Below, piece by piece: positions 32,848-40,323 of a stretch of 64,000 nucleotides of DNA (its first letter is position 1; each line of letters begins with the position of its first letter). The notes under the pieces were generated by a model that worked only from the letters and a program-made list of their open reading frames with translations, had not been told where the DNA came from and did not search any database. The stretch comes from RSA9 sp036381195 (GTDB lineage: Bacteria > Gemmatimonadota > Gemmatimonadetes > Longimicrobiales > RSA9). The DNA lies in contig DASVDH010000062.1 of NCBI GenBank assembly GCA_036381195.1, positions 1 through 64,000 on the forward strand, read 5' to 3'. A program made the position numbers and the translations under genes.

Positions 32848-35800
32848 TCACCGCTCCCACGGGAAGCGGCCGCGCTCCTTCCCGCCCACCTCGTTCATGG
32901 TCAGCCCGTCGTACAGCCGCCCGTTCACCATCACGTAGCGGATCGAGGTCGAGTTGCGGATGTTCTCGAGCGGGTTCTTCTCGAGCACGACGAGGTCCGC
33001 GAGCTTGCCGGGCTCGATCGAGCCCAGGTCGCGGTCCAGGCCGAGGTACTCCGCGCCGTGCAGCGTGGCGGCGCGCAGCGCTTCGTGCGGCGTCATCCCG
33101 CCCTGCACGAGCATCCACAGCTCCCAGTGGGCGCCCAGCCCATCGAGCTGGCCGTGCGCGCCGAGCTGGACGTGCCCGCCCGCGTCAAGGAGCGCCTTCG
33201 CCGCGCGCGAGACCTCCTGGTAGAAGTAGTCGTCCTCGGCCGCCATGACCCGCCGCCGCGAGCGCGCCACCACTTCGTCCTTCGGCACGAAGCGCAGCAG
33301 CCGCTCGTTCTCCCACACGTTCGAGTGCTGGTACCAGTAGTACTCGCCCGAGAGGCCGCCGAAGCTCACGATCAGCGTCGGCGTGTACCCCGTGCCGGAG
33401 GCGGCCATGAGCTGGAGCACGTCACGGTACAGCGGCGCGACCGGGATGTTGTGCTCGATCCCCGTGTGGCCGTCCAGCACGTGCGTCATGTTCCAGTAGA
33501 AGGTCGAGCTGCCCTCCGGCACGACCATCATCTTCAGCTCGCGCGCCGCCTCGATGATCTGCTGGCGCTGGTCACGCCGCGGCTGGATGTAGCTCTTCAC
33601 CGTGAACGCGCCGACGGCATGCATGCGGCGCAGGTGCGAGAGCGCGTCCTCGTAGTCCTCGATCACGGCGCGCGATGCGGTCTCACCGCCGTACAGCACC
33701 GTGCCGGTCGAGAACAGCCGCGGCGCGACGAGCTCGCCCGCACGGATCAGCTCCGCGTTCGAGAACACCATCTCGGTGTTCGAGGACGGGTCGTGCAGCG
33801 TCGTCACGCCGAACGCGAGGTTCGCGTAGTAGACCCAGTGCGTCTGCGGCGTGATCCCGTTGCTGCCCGTCCCGACGTGCGCGTGCACATCGATGATGCC
33901 GGGGATGATCGTGTAGCCGGCGACGTCAATGCGCCGCGCGCCCGCCGGCACCTCCACCTGCGCGGCCGGGCCGACCGCCGTGATGCGGTTGCGCTCGACG
34001 ACGATCGTCGCATCACGCAGCACCACGTCGCCACGCATGGTGACGACCGTCGCGCCGACCAGCGCGATCGTGCCGTCCGGCCTGTCCGTGGCCGCCTTGA
34101 AGCCGATGAACCGCCCAGCCGTGTCCGCCTGCGCCGGAGCCTCAGGCGGCTCCACCGGCTCGGCCGCCTTCTCATCCTCCCCCGACCCGGCCCCGGCCCT
34201 CCCAGCCGTGGTCGCTGGACCTGCCTCACGCAGGAACGCAAACGCCTCCTCGAGCCTTCGCTCATAGAGATACGGTCCGAGCGACCAGTACACGCGGTCG
34301 CTCGCCGGCGACCAGTGCAGGTACATGCCCGCGTCGCGCGTGAGCCGCGTGACCGGGTACTCGTTGGCGCCGGGGCCGATCGTGACCGGCTGCCCCGTGT
34401 GCGGCAGCGGCGCGAGGTGCGCGCGGTACCGCTCGACCCACGCGACGTAGCGCTCGTCGGGCGAGGGCACGATCTCCGTCGCGTAGCGGGAGAGCAGGTG
34501 CACGCGCCGGTCGGCGCCGTGCGCCGTCACGCTGATCAGCGCGACCTGCCCCTGCTCGCGCGACGTCAGGAAGATGCGGTCGCCCGTGCGGTTGAACCGC
34601 GGGTTCGAGCCCTCGGCGGTGACGAACACCGGCGCGCCGCCCGCCGCGGGCACGCGGTAGATCCCGGTCTCGTGCGAGTAGAGCCGGCCGCGTAGCGCGT
34701 CGCCGCCGATGCGCCGGTAGACGACCTGCTGGCCATCCCGGGAGAACGATGGCTCGACGTAGTGCCCGGGCCGGGTCGTGAGTGTGCGGCCGCCGCGGCC
34801 GTCCGCGCGCACGACGCGCACCGCGCCCAGCGCGTCGTCGTTCCACGTCACGTAGACGATGGAGCGGCCGTCCGGCGACCACGAGGGGTACAGCTCCCAG
34901 TTGCTCTCGTCGTCCGTCAGCCGCCGCGGCCGGCCGCCGGGCAGCGGCCGGATCCACAGCTTGCCCAGCGCCGTGTAGACGACGCTCTTCCCGTCCGGCG
35001 CGACGCTCACCCAGCGCAGCATGCGCACGTCGAAGCTGTCCGGCGCGACCTCCTGCGGGAAGCGCAGCGCTTCCGTGATGGTCTGGTGGACGCGCGCCCG
35101 GAACGGGATCATTTCCGCCTCGCCCGAGTCCACGGCGACCTTCCAGATCCTGCCCTGCGCCCAGATCACGATGTAGCGGCTGTCCGGCGTCCAGGAGTAG
35201 TGCGGGTAGACGCCGAAGATCGCCCACGCCTCCTGCTGGTCGTGGTCCAGCCGGTCGAACAGCGGGCGCTCGCGCCCACTCTCGATGTCCTGGAGGAACA
35301 GCACGCTCTTCGGCCCGACGCGCCGCACGAACGCCAGCGTGCGGCCGTCCGGCGAGACCTCGGGCCGCACCGCGCCGCCCGTCCCGCGGATCCACGTCTC
35401 CGTGCGTCCGGTCTCCCGGTCCAGCCGCTGGATCGCGTAGATCCCCGCGTGCGGGTCGCGGTTGTACTGGAAGCCGCCGCCCGGCGAAATGTCCTCGCTG
35501 TAGTACAGGTAGCGGCCGTCTGGCGAGAGCGACGGCTCGCCCGCGTTCTGCTCCCAGTTGCGCCGCTTGGTGAGCTGGAGCCCGCTGCCGCCGCCGATGT
35601 GGTACAGCCACATCTCGCCCGCGCCCAGCGAGCGCGTGTTGCGGTAATGCTTGCGGCCGATCAGGTACATGCCGTCCGGCGTCCAGATCGGGCTGTTCAC
35701 CTGCCGCTCCCGCTCCTTCGTGATCTGGCGCGGGCTCGAGCCGTCCGCGTCCATGATCCACAGGTTGTCCAGCCCGTCGCGGTCGCTCGTGAACGCGATG

Positions 35801-36120
35801 TGGCGCCCGTCCGGGCTGAAGCGCGGCTGCACGTCGTACGCGGGGCCGCTCGTGAGCTGCGTCGCCTCGCCGCCCTCGATCGGCATGACGTAGATGTCTC
35901 CGAGCAGGTCGAACGCGATGCGGCGCCCGTCCGGGCTCACGCTGACCGACATCCACGTGCCCTCGTCGGTCACGAAGTCGACCTCGCGCACGGGTGCGTG
36001 TCGTGCGCTCACGTCCCACTTCGCGGCCTTGCCCTCCGTCGCAGCCTGCTGCTGTCGTGCGGCCGCACTGCCGGCCACGCCGAGAGTCAGCAGCGTGGCC
36101 AGGACGACCATTCGGTTCAT
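32848..36120 (-). CDS. Exported PD40 beta-propeller/amidohydrolase fusion protein
   Basis: The protein has 1090 residues with a signal peptide ending at SAAARQ. Residues ~45-640 form TolB/tricorn-like PD40 blades (VSVSPDGRRIAFDLLGDIYV, PRFSPDGRHIAFTSDRDG, WTPDSRYIVIWAQGRIWKV and so on). A Glu/Ala/Pro linker follows, then from about residue 675 an amidohydrolase-superfamily domain: IALVGATVVTMRGD, IIPGIIDVHAHVGTG (HxH), GVTTLHDPSSN, and later metal His residues (HTGIEHNIPV, GGHVQLGAHGQLDGLG). It closes with the family tail PGKLADLVVLEKNPLENI. Such fusions are frequent in Gemmatimonadota and Acidobacteriota; substrates are unknown, with roles in peptide or cyclic-amide degradation suspected. 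The ribosome site is weak. Confidence 0.92.
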   Translation of the reverse strand: MNRMVVLATLLTLGVAGSAAARQQQAATEGKAAKWDVSARHAPVREVDFVTDEGTWMSVSVSPDGRRIAFDLLGDIYVMPIEGGEATQLTSGPAYDVQPRFSPDGRHIAFTSDRDGLDNLWIMDADGSSPRQITKERERQVNSPIWTPDGMYLIGRKHYRNTRSLGAGEMWLYHIGGGSGLQLTKRRNWEQNAGEPSLSPDGRYLYYSEDISPGGGFQYNRDPHAGIYAIQRLDRETGRTETWIRGTGGAVRPEVSPDGRTLAFVRRVGPKSVLFLQDIESGRERPLFDRLDHDQQEAWAIFGVYPHYSWTPDSRYIVIWAQGRIWKVAVDSGEAEMIPFRARVHQTITEALRFPQEVAPDSFDVRMLRWVSVAPDGKSVVYTALGKLWIRPLPGGRPRRLTDDESNWELYPSWSPDGRSIVYVTWNDDALGAVRVVRADGRGGRTLTTRPGHYVEPSFSRDGQQVVYRRIGGDALRGRLYSHETGIYRVPAAGGAPVFVTAEGSNPRFNRTGDRIFLTSREQGQVALISVTAHGADRRVHLLSRYATEIVPSPDERYVAWVERYRAHLAPLPHTGQPVTIGPGANEYPVTRLTRDAGMYLHWSPASDRVYWSLGPYLYERRLEEAFAFLREAGPATTAGRAGAGSGEDEKAAEPVEPPEAPAQADTAGRFIGFKAATDRPDGTIALVGATVVTMRGDVVLRDATIVVERNRITAVGPAAQVEVPAGARRIDVAGYTIIPGIIDVHAHVGTGSNGITPQTHWVYYANLAFGVTTLHDPSSNTEMVFSNAELIRAGELVAPRLFSTGTVLYGGETASRAVIEDYEDALSHLRRMHAVGAFTVKSYIQPRRDQRQQIIEAARELKMMVVPEGSSTFYWNMTHVLDGHTGIEHNIPVAPLYRDVLQLMAASGTGYTPTLIVSFGGLSGEYYWYQHSNVWENERLLRFVPKDEVVARSRRRVMAAEDDYFYQEVSRAAKALLDAGGHVQLGAHGQLDGLGAHWELWMLVQGGMTPHEALRAATLHGAEYLGLDRDLGSIEPGKLADLVVLEKNPLENIRNSTSIRYVMVNGRLYDGLTMNEVGGKERGRFPWER

Positions 36121-36321
36121 GGCACTCGGACTCGTCTGGGGGGCGATTGCGCCGGGCGCTGCGCGCCCGTGCGCCTGGGGGTTGCCGCGGCAAGATAGGC
36201 CGCCGCGCCGCGGCTGGCCAGCGCGTGGCGCCGCGCCTCAGCGGCCGGCGCGCGCCTCTGCGGCCGCTGAGGGCGGTGGTCCGCTACCGCCGACGCAGCG
36301 CCTTCGCGCGGCGCGGCGGGT

Positions 36322-37089
36322 TCAGCCGATCCAGTGTACGCGGGGATCCAGCGGGATGGTGGGCGGCGCGCTCTCCGGCTCGGCCGCATCCGCATCGGGC
36401 GCGGTCCCGTCCGGCTGCGATGGCGGGCCGTGCGGCGTGCCGATGATCTCCGGCAGCGCGCTGTCCTCTTCGGCCTCGTCGCCGCCCGGCGGGGCTGTCG
36501 CGTCCACCGGCGCGGCGGAAGGATCCTGCGGGGCGGGGCCGGACGCGCCGCCGCCGGCGGGCGCAGCCGGGTTGCCAGGCGCCGTGCCGGCGGCCTCGGG
36601 CCGCGGCGGCCCGGCGGGGGCGAGGGAGCCCTCGAGCGCCCAGGAGACGTCCGTCAGCATGGCCGGCGGGGCGGGCTCGGGAGCGCCGGCTGCATTTTCG
36701 GGCGTCCCGCCGATGACCTCTCCGGCGGCCCACGGCGTCTGCGCGGGCGCCCCCTCCGGCATCCCGCCCGTCCCGCCGTTGTCCGCCGGCACCGCTCCCG
36801 GCGCCGTGCCGGCCGCCCCGTTGCCCGCGCCGGCCTCCGGCATGACGAGCACGTTGGACGCGGCGGCGTAGAACGGCGGCGCGTCCTTCTCCAGCAGCCG
36901 GAGCTCGAGCAGGCGGCTGCCGTCGCCGGTCTTTCCCAGGATGCGGACGACCTCCGCCATCCCTTCCGTACAGTAGACCGCTTGCCCGGGACGGGGCGGC
37001 TGCTCTGCTCCCGTCTTCCACCCCGGACGAGCCGAACGGTCCACGCGCAGGAGTCGGGGTGCCGGCGCGTCTGACCTCTTGCCGAGCAT
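36322..37089 (-). CDS. Protein with possible CarD/TRCF-like N-domain and Pro/Ala-rich acidic tail
   Basis: The protein has 255 residues; AAGGAG precedes the ATG at 37089. Residues ~33-85 (RPGQAVYCTEGMAEVVRIL, SRLLELRLLEKDAPPFYAAA, NVLVMPEA) have the length and G-x-x-V...G-x-x-x-V pattern of the CarD_CdnL_TRCF RNA-polymerase-interacting domain. The similarity is faint and needs a profile search. The remaining ~170 residues are low-complexity, rich in Ala, Pro, Gly, Asp and Glu and surely disordered. No signal peptide, so cytosolic. Frames on the other strand through this region are equally open but lack a ribosome site and family similarity. If not CarD-like, it is simply an unknown disordered protein. 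Confidence 0.55.
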   Translation of the reverse strand: MLGKRSDAPAPRLLRVDRSARPGWKTGAEQPPRPGQAVYCTEGMAEVVRILGKTGDGSRLLELRLLEKDAPPFYAAASNVLVMPEAGAGNGAAGTAPGAVPADNGGTGGMPEGAPAQTPWAAGEVIGGTPENAAGAPEPAPPAMLTDVSWALEGSLAPAGPPRPEAAGTAPGNPAAPAGGGASGPAPQDPSAAPVDATAPPGGDEAEEDSALPEIIGTPHGPPSQPDGTAPDADAAEPESAPPTIPLDPRVHWIG

Positions 37090-37259
37090 CGCTCGCTCCT
37101 TCCGTTTCGGGCGGCGACATCACCGCGCTTCGGATTGCGCAACTGAGCCGCGGCCATGGAGGAAGCCCGGAATCCCGGGCCGCGGCCGCGTATCGAGACC
37201 GCGTAAATGTAATCAGATCAGGGCCGGCACGGCAGCCCGGGATCCGGAACGCGACGACC

Positions 37260-38285
37260 TCAGCGGTCCGGGCCCGCAGCGACCTTCGGCGCGCCTTCCT
37301 CGGCCTCCGGCTTCAGGGCCTCCGCATCCGCCACCCCGGCCGCGCCGGCCAGCCCCATGATGCCCGGCAGGTTGAGCGAGTCCGCGAGGCCGGACGGCAC
37401 GACCATCAGCGAACCCCGCTTCACGATGCTCTCGTACAGCATGTTCATCGCGCGGAGGTTGAGCGCCACCGGGTTCTCGCTGTAGCGAGCCGCCGCGTCC
37501 ACGAACTTGGACGCGATCTCCGTCTCGGCGGTGCCCAGGATGATGCGCGCCTGCCGCTCCCGCTCGGCCTGCGCCTGCCGCGACATTGCCTCCTCCAGCG
37601 CCTCCGGGATGACGACGTCCCGGATCTCGACCGACTGCACCTGGATCCCCCAGTCGTGCATCTTCCGGTCGAGTGCCTCCTGCAGGCCGCGGCCCAGCTC
37701 CTTGCGCGACTGGATCAACTCGGCCAGGTCGTGCTTGCCGATCGCGTCCCGCAGCGCGGTCTGCGCCGCGAGGATCACCGCCTGCTCGTAGTCCTGCACC
37801 TCGAGCGCCGCACGCTCCGCGTCGTAGACCACCCAGAAGGCGATGGCGTCCACGTCCACGGGCACCGTGTCCCGCGTGAGACAGGACTCGGCGCCGAACG
37901 CGGTCGTCCGGATGCGCTGGTCGATGTGGTAGCCCACGCGGTCCACGATCGGCAGCACCATGAACACGCCGGGGCCGCGCAGCCCACGGTAGCGGCCCAG
38001 CCGCAACACCACCGCCTTCTCCCACTGGTCCGCGTACTTGATGGACGAGCCGAGCAGCAGCCCCGCGACCGCAGAGGCGAGGCCTGCGAGGGGCAGCGCG
38101 AGGCCGGCGAGCGCGAGCCCGCCGAGCACCGCGCCTCCACCCAGCAGGCCGGCGGCCAGCGCCGGCAGCGGGTAGCGCGTGTCGTTCGGCGAGGCGCCGC
38201 CTCGCTGTGCAGGCAGCGTGGCCGCGGCGTGCACCGCGTCCCTGCGCTTGCTTGTGATGGGCGGCATCGTCGGCACGAAGGTCAT
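37260..38285 (-). CDS. Slipin (SPFH/band 7 membrane protein)
   Basis: The protein has 341 residues. The N-terminal ~35 residues are polar, followed by a hydrophobic hairpin (about 43-80; ALAAGLLGGGAVLGGLALAG, SAVAGLLLGSSIKYA). Then comes an SPFH domain: QWEKAVVLRLGRYRGLRGPG, VDRVGYHIDQRIRTT, TVPVDVDAIAFWVV, DYEQAVILAAQTALRDAIG, AELIQSRKELGRGLQEAL, GIQVQSVEIRDVVIPEALEE. It fits the slipin/stomatin branch rather than HflK/HflC or YuaF-linked flotillin; no NfeD-type protease gene is adjacent. It scaffolds membrane microdomains, presumably at the inner membrane. It starts 25 bp after a small GntR regulator, so it is probably under its control. Confidence 0.9.
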   Translation of the reverse strand: MTFVPTMPPITSKRRDAVHAAATLPAQRGGASPNDTRYPLPALAAGLLGGGAVLGGLALAGLALPLAGLASAVAGLLLGSSIKYADQWEKAVVLRLGRYRGLRGPGVFMVLPIVDRVGYHIDQRIRTTAFGAESCLTRDTVPVDVDAIAFWVVYDAERAALEVQDYEQAVILAAQTALRDAIGKHDLAELIQSRKELGRGLQEALDRKMHDWGIQVQSVEIRDVVIPEALEEAMSRQAQAERERQARIILGTAETEIASKFVDAAARYSENPVALNLRAMNMLYESIVKRGSLMVVPSGLADSLNLPGIMGLAGAAGVADAEALKPEAEEGAPKVAAGPDR

Positions 38286-38310
38286 CGTCTCACCCCGTGT
38301 CCGTGTTCAC

Positions 38311-38742
38311 CTAACGATCGCGCGCAGACGCCTGCCTGCCGGTCGCGCGGTAGTCCGCCAGCGCGTCCAGCAGCTCGTCCACGCTGAAGCCCAGCTCCAG
38401 CGCCCGGGCCACCGTCTCGCGGCAGAGCGCCGCGAACTCGCGGTGCCGCTCCCGCGCCTCCGCCGGCGGCGGCTCCAGCCGCACGAAGGTGCCTTCGCCC
38501 GGCCGCGTCGCGACCACGCCGCGCCGCTCCAGCTCCGCGTACGCCCGCTCCACGCTGCGCGGGCTCACGCCCAGCGCGATCGCGAGCTGGCGCGTCGTCG
38601 GCAGCCGCTCGCCCGTCGGCAGGCTCCCCTCCACCACCGCCAGCCACACGTCCTCCACGATCACGTGGGCCGCCGGCTCGCCGCCGCTCTCCGCCAGGCG
38701 GGCAGCGAGCCGCCGTGTGAGCATGTCCCGTGACGCGGCCAC
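38311..38742 (-). CDS. GntR-family regulator, YtrA-like (no effector domain)
   Basis: About 143 residues from the GTG at 38742 (GGAGGA upstream); an ATG at 38724 is also possible. The winged-helix GntR domain spans most of the N-terminal half: VIVEDVWLAVVEGSLPTGERL, TTRQLAIALGVSPRSVERAYAELERRGVVATRPGEGTFV. A short ~55-residue C-terminal helical segment (LCRETVARALELGFSVDELL) is typical of the YtrA subfamily, which lacks an effector-binding domain and usually controls adjacent membrane-protein operons in response to envelope stress. Pairing with the slipin gene 25 bp downstream agrees with that. Confidence 0.88.
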   Translation of the reverse strand: MAASRDMLTRRLAARLAESGGEPAAHVIVEDVWLAVVEGSLPTGERLPTTRQLAIALGVSPRSVERAYAELERRGVVATRPGEGTFVRLEPPPAEARERHREFAALCRETVARALELGFSVDELLDALADYRATGRQASARDR

Positions 38743-38841
38743 GTGACGCCCCCGTCCTCCGTACGCGTGAACCAACCGGCTGCGTTCGACAAGGTGGCCC
38801 CCGGATCACGGAAGGGCAAGGGCAGCCGCCGGATAGGCGAA

Positions 38842-38893
38842 CGCCCCGGGGCCGGGCGGCTCGTGTGCTGCCGAACCGCCCGGCCCCGGGGCG
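38842..38893 (-). terminator. Long GC-rich hairpin after the TPR lipoprotein gene
   Basis: An 18-bp perfect stem, CGCCCCGGGGCCGGGCGG (38842-38859) with its complement at 38876-38893, loop 16. It lies 22 bp after the stop of the minus-strand TPR gene and before gntR. There is no T-run; it probably terminates the TPR transcript. Confidence 0.65.
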
Positions 38894-38915
38894 GGCCGCC
38901 GGAGGCGTCCTCCGC

Positions 38916-39953
38916 TCAGCCCTCCTGCCCCGTCACGCCGGGCACCTCCTCTGACCCCACGCCCCGCGGCTCAGTCGCTTCCTGCCTCCAGCGCTCCACC
39001 TCCTCCGAGAACGCGCCGGCGAGGGCGATCAGGTCCAGTGGCGTCGGCGATGTCGTCGCCGCAGCCACCCTGGACTCGACACGCTCGAGACTGACGCGCG
39101 CCTTCTCGTAGCCGGGATCCGCATCCAGCGCGGCCCGGAACGCCTGCGCCGCCTCCGGGAGGTGCCCCGTCCGCTCCAGCGCGATGCCGAGGTTGTTCTG
39201 GAACCGCGCGACGTCCGGCCGCAGCTCCGTTGCGCGCGCCAGCGGCGGCAGCGCCTCCTCGTACCGGCCCTCACGGATCATCAGCAGCCCCAGGTTGTTC
39301 ATCGTCCACGCATCCCGGTGGTCCAGCACGATCGCCCGCCGGTACGCCTCCACCGCCTCCTGCACCATGCCCAGATCCGAGCGCGCGTTGCCCAGCACCC
39401 GCCACGCGGGCCCGCTCTCCGGCTTCGAGTCAACCGCCGCCTCCGCGTACTCCAACGCGTCCGAGGCCCGGCCCTGCTCGAGCAGCACGCGCGCCAGGTT
39501 CACCAGCGCCTTCTCGTGCGTCGAGTCCACCTCGAGCGTGCGCCGCAGCGCCGCCTCCGCACCCGCGTGGTCACCCGCACGCCACAGCGAGATCCCCAGC
39601 ATGTAATGCCCCCACGGGTTCTCCGGCCGCCGCGAAGCGTACGCCTCGAACAGCCGGGCGGCCTCCTCGTAGTCGCCGGTCCGGAAAACCGCCTCGGCAT
39701 CGCCGTAGCTGACGTTCTCCGGGACCGGCGGCTCGCTCACCGGCTCGGCGCCCGGCTCCGGCGCAGCCGTGTCCACCCCGAGGACCTCCGGCCCCGCCGC
39801 CACCACGAGCGGCTCCTCCGTCTGCGGCTGCGACCCGCTCGCGAGCGCCCGGTCCTTGCGCTCCACCTCGCACGCGGCGAGCCCCGCCGCCACGAGCAGC
39901 GCGAAGATCACCAGCGCCCTCCTCGCGTTCACTGGCCCGTACGTTCTCGTCAT
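38916..39953 (-). CDS. TPR-repeat lipoprotein
   Basis: ATG at 39953 after GAGGAGGGG gives 345 residues with a lipobox (GLAAC, Cys about 27). A Pro/Glu-rich linker (about 30-80) is followed by five to six tetratricopeptide repeats (about residues 82-300), for example DAEAVFRTGDYEEAARLFEAY, PWGHYMLGISLWRAGDHAGA, KALVNLARVLLEQGRASDAL, AWTMNNLGLLMIREGRYEEAL and RFQNNLGIALERTGHLPEAA. It is probably a periplasm-facing protein-interaction scaffold. Partners cannot be read from the neighbourhood: the gene stands between a double terminator and its own hairpin. Confidence 0.88.
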   Translation of the reverse strand: MTRTYGPVNARRALVIFALLVAAGLAACEVERKDRALASGSQPQTEEPLVVAAGPEVLGVDTAAPEPGAEPVSEPPVPENVSYGDAEAVFRTGDYEEAARLFEAYASRRPENPWGHYMLGISLWRAGDHAGAEAALRRTLEVDSTHEKALVNLARVLLEQGRASDALEYAEAAVDSKPESGPAWRVLGNARSDLGMVQEAVEAYRRAIVLDHRDAWTMNNLGLLMIREGRYEEALPPLARATELRPDVARFQNNLGIALERTGHLPEAAQAFRAALDADPGYEKARVSLERVESRVAAATTSPTPLDLIALAGAFSEEVERWRQEATEPRGVGSEEVPGVTGQEG

Positions 39954-40216
39954 GGCCCCTCCTCGCGTCGTGCGCCGTCCCCGGCGCGGTTGGTTGGGTT
40001 GCTCGGCGCGGCAGGAGAGCAAGCGCGCCGCCAGGGCGGGCGCCGGCATGCCTGCATCGGCGTAACGATCAGCGGCACAGCGAGTTACGACGTGCGCACG
40101 GAGGGTCGCCCCCCGCTCCCGGCCGCCGGATTCGTGTACGGACGGACACGCCCGCACGGCCCCGCCCGTGTGCACGCGGACACGCCGAGCGAGCAGTCAA
40201 CGGCGCAGAAAAACAG
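39954..40216. other. Intergenic leader region upstream of the TPR gene
   Basis: About 260 bp between the TPR gene start and the first hairpin of the next unit. I see no convincing promoter hexamers, RNA gene or repeat, although a promoter for the TPR gene must be located here. Confidence 0.4.
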
Positions 40217-40251
40217 GGGCCGGCTCCTCTCGTCTCGAGAGGAGCCGGCCC
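40217..40251 (-). terminator. Rho-independent terminator of the five-gene surface unit
   Basis: GGGCCGGCTCCTCTCG (40217-40232) and its exact complement (40236-40251) form a 16-bp stem with a 3-base loop. On the minus strand the stem is followed by CCTGTTTTTCTG, a true T-run. This is the clearest intrinsic terminator in the window. Confidence 0.9.
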
Positions 40252-40279
40252 TCGCTCCGCCATCGCGCGGGGATGGGTG

Positions 40280-40309
40280 CGGGTGCCGTGGCACGGGCCA
40301 CGGCACCCG
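40280..40309 (-). terminator. First hairpin of the double terminator
   Basis: CGGGTGCCGTGGC (40280-40292) pairs with GCCACGGCACCCG (40297-40309), a 13-bp perfect stem with a 4-base loop, 14 bp after the stop codon at 40324. With the T-tailed hairpin at 40217-40251 it makes a tandem terminator. Confidence 0.75.
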
Positions 40310-40323
40310 TCCCACCCGCGCCC

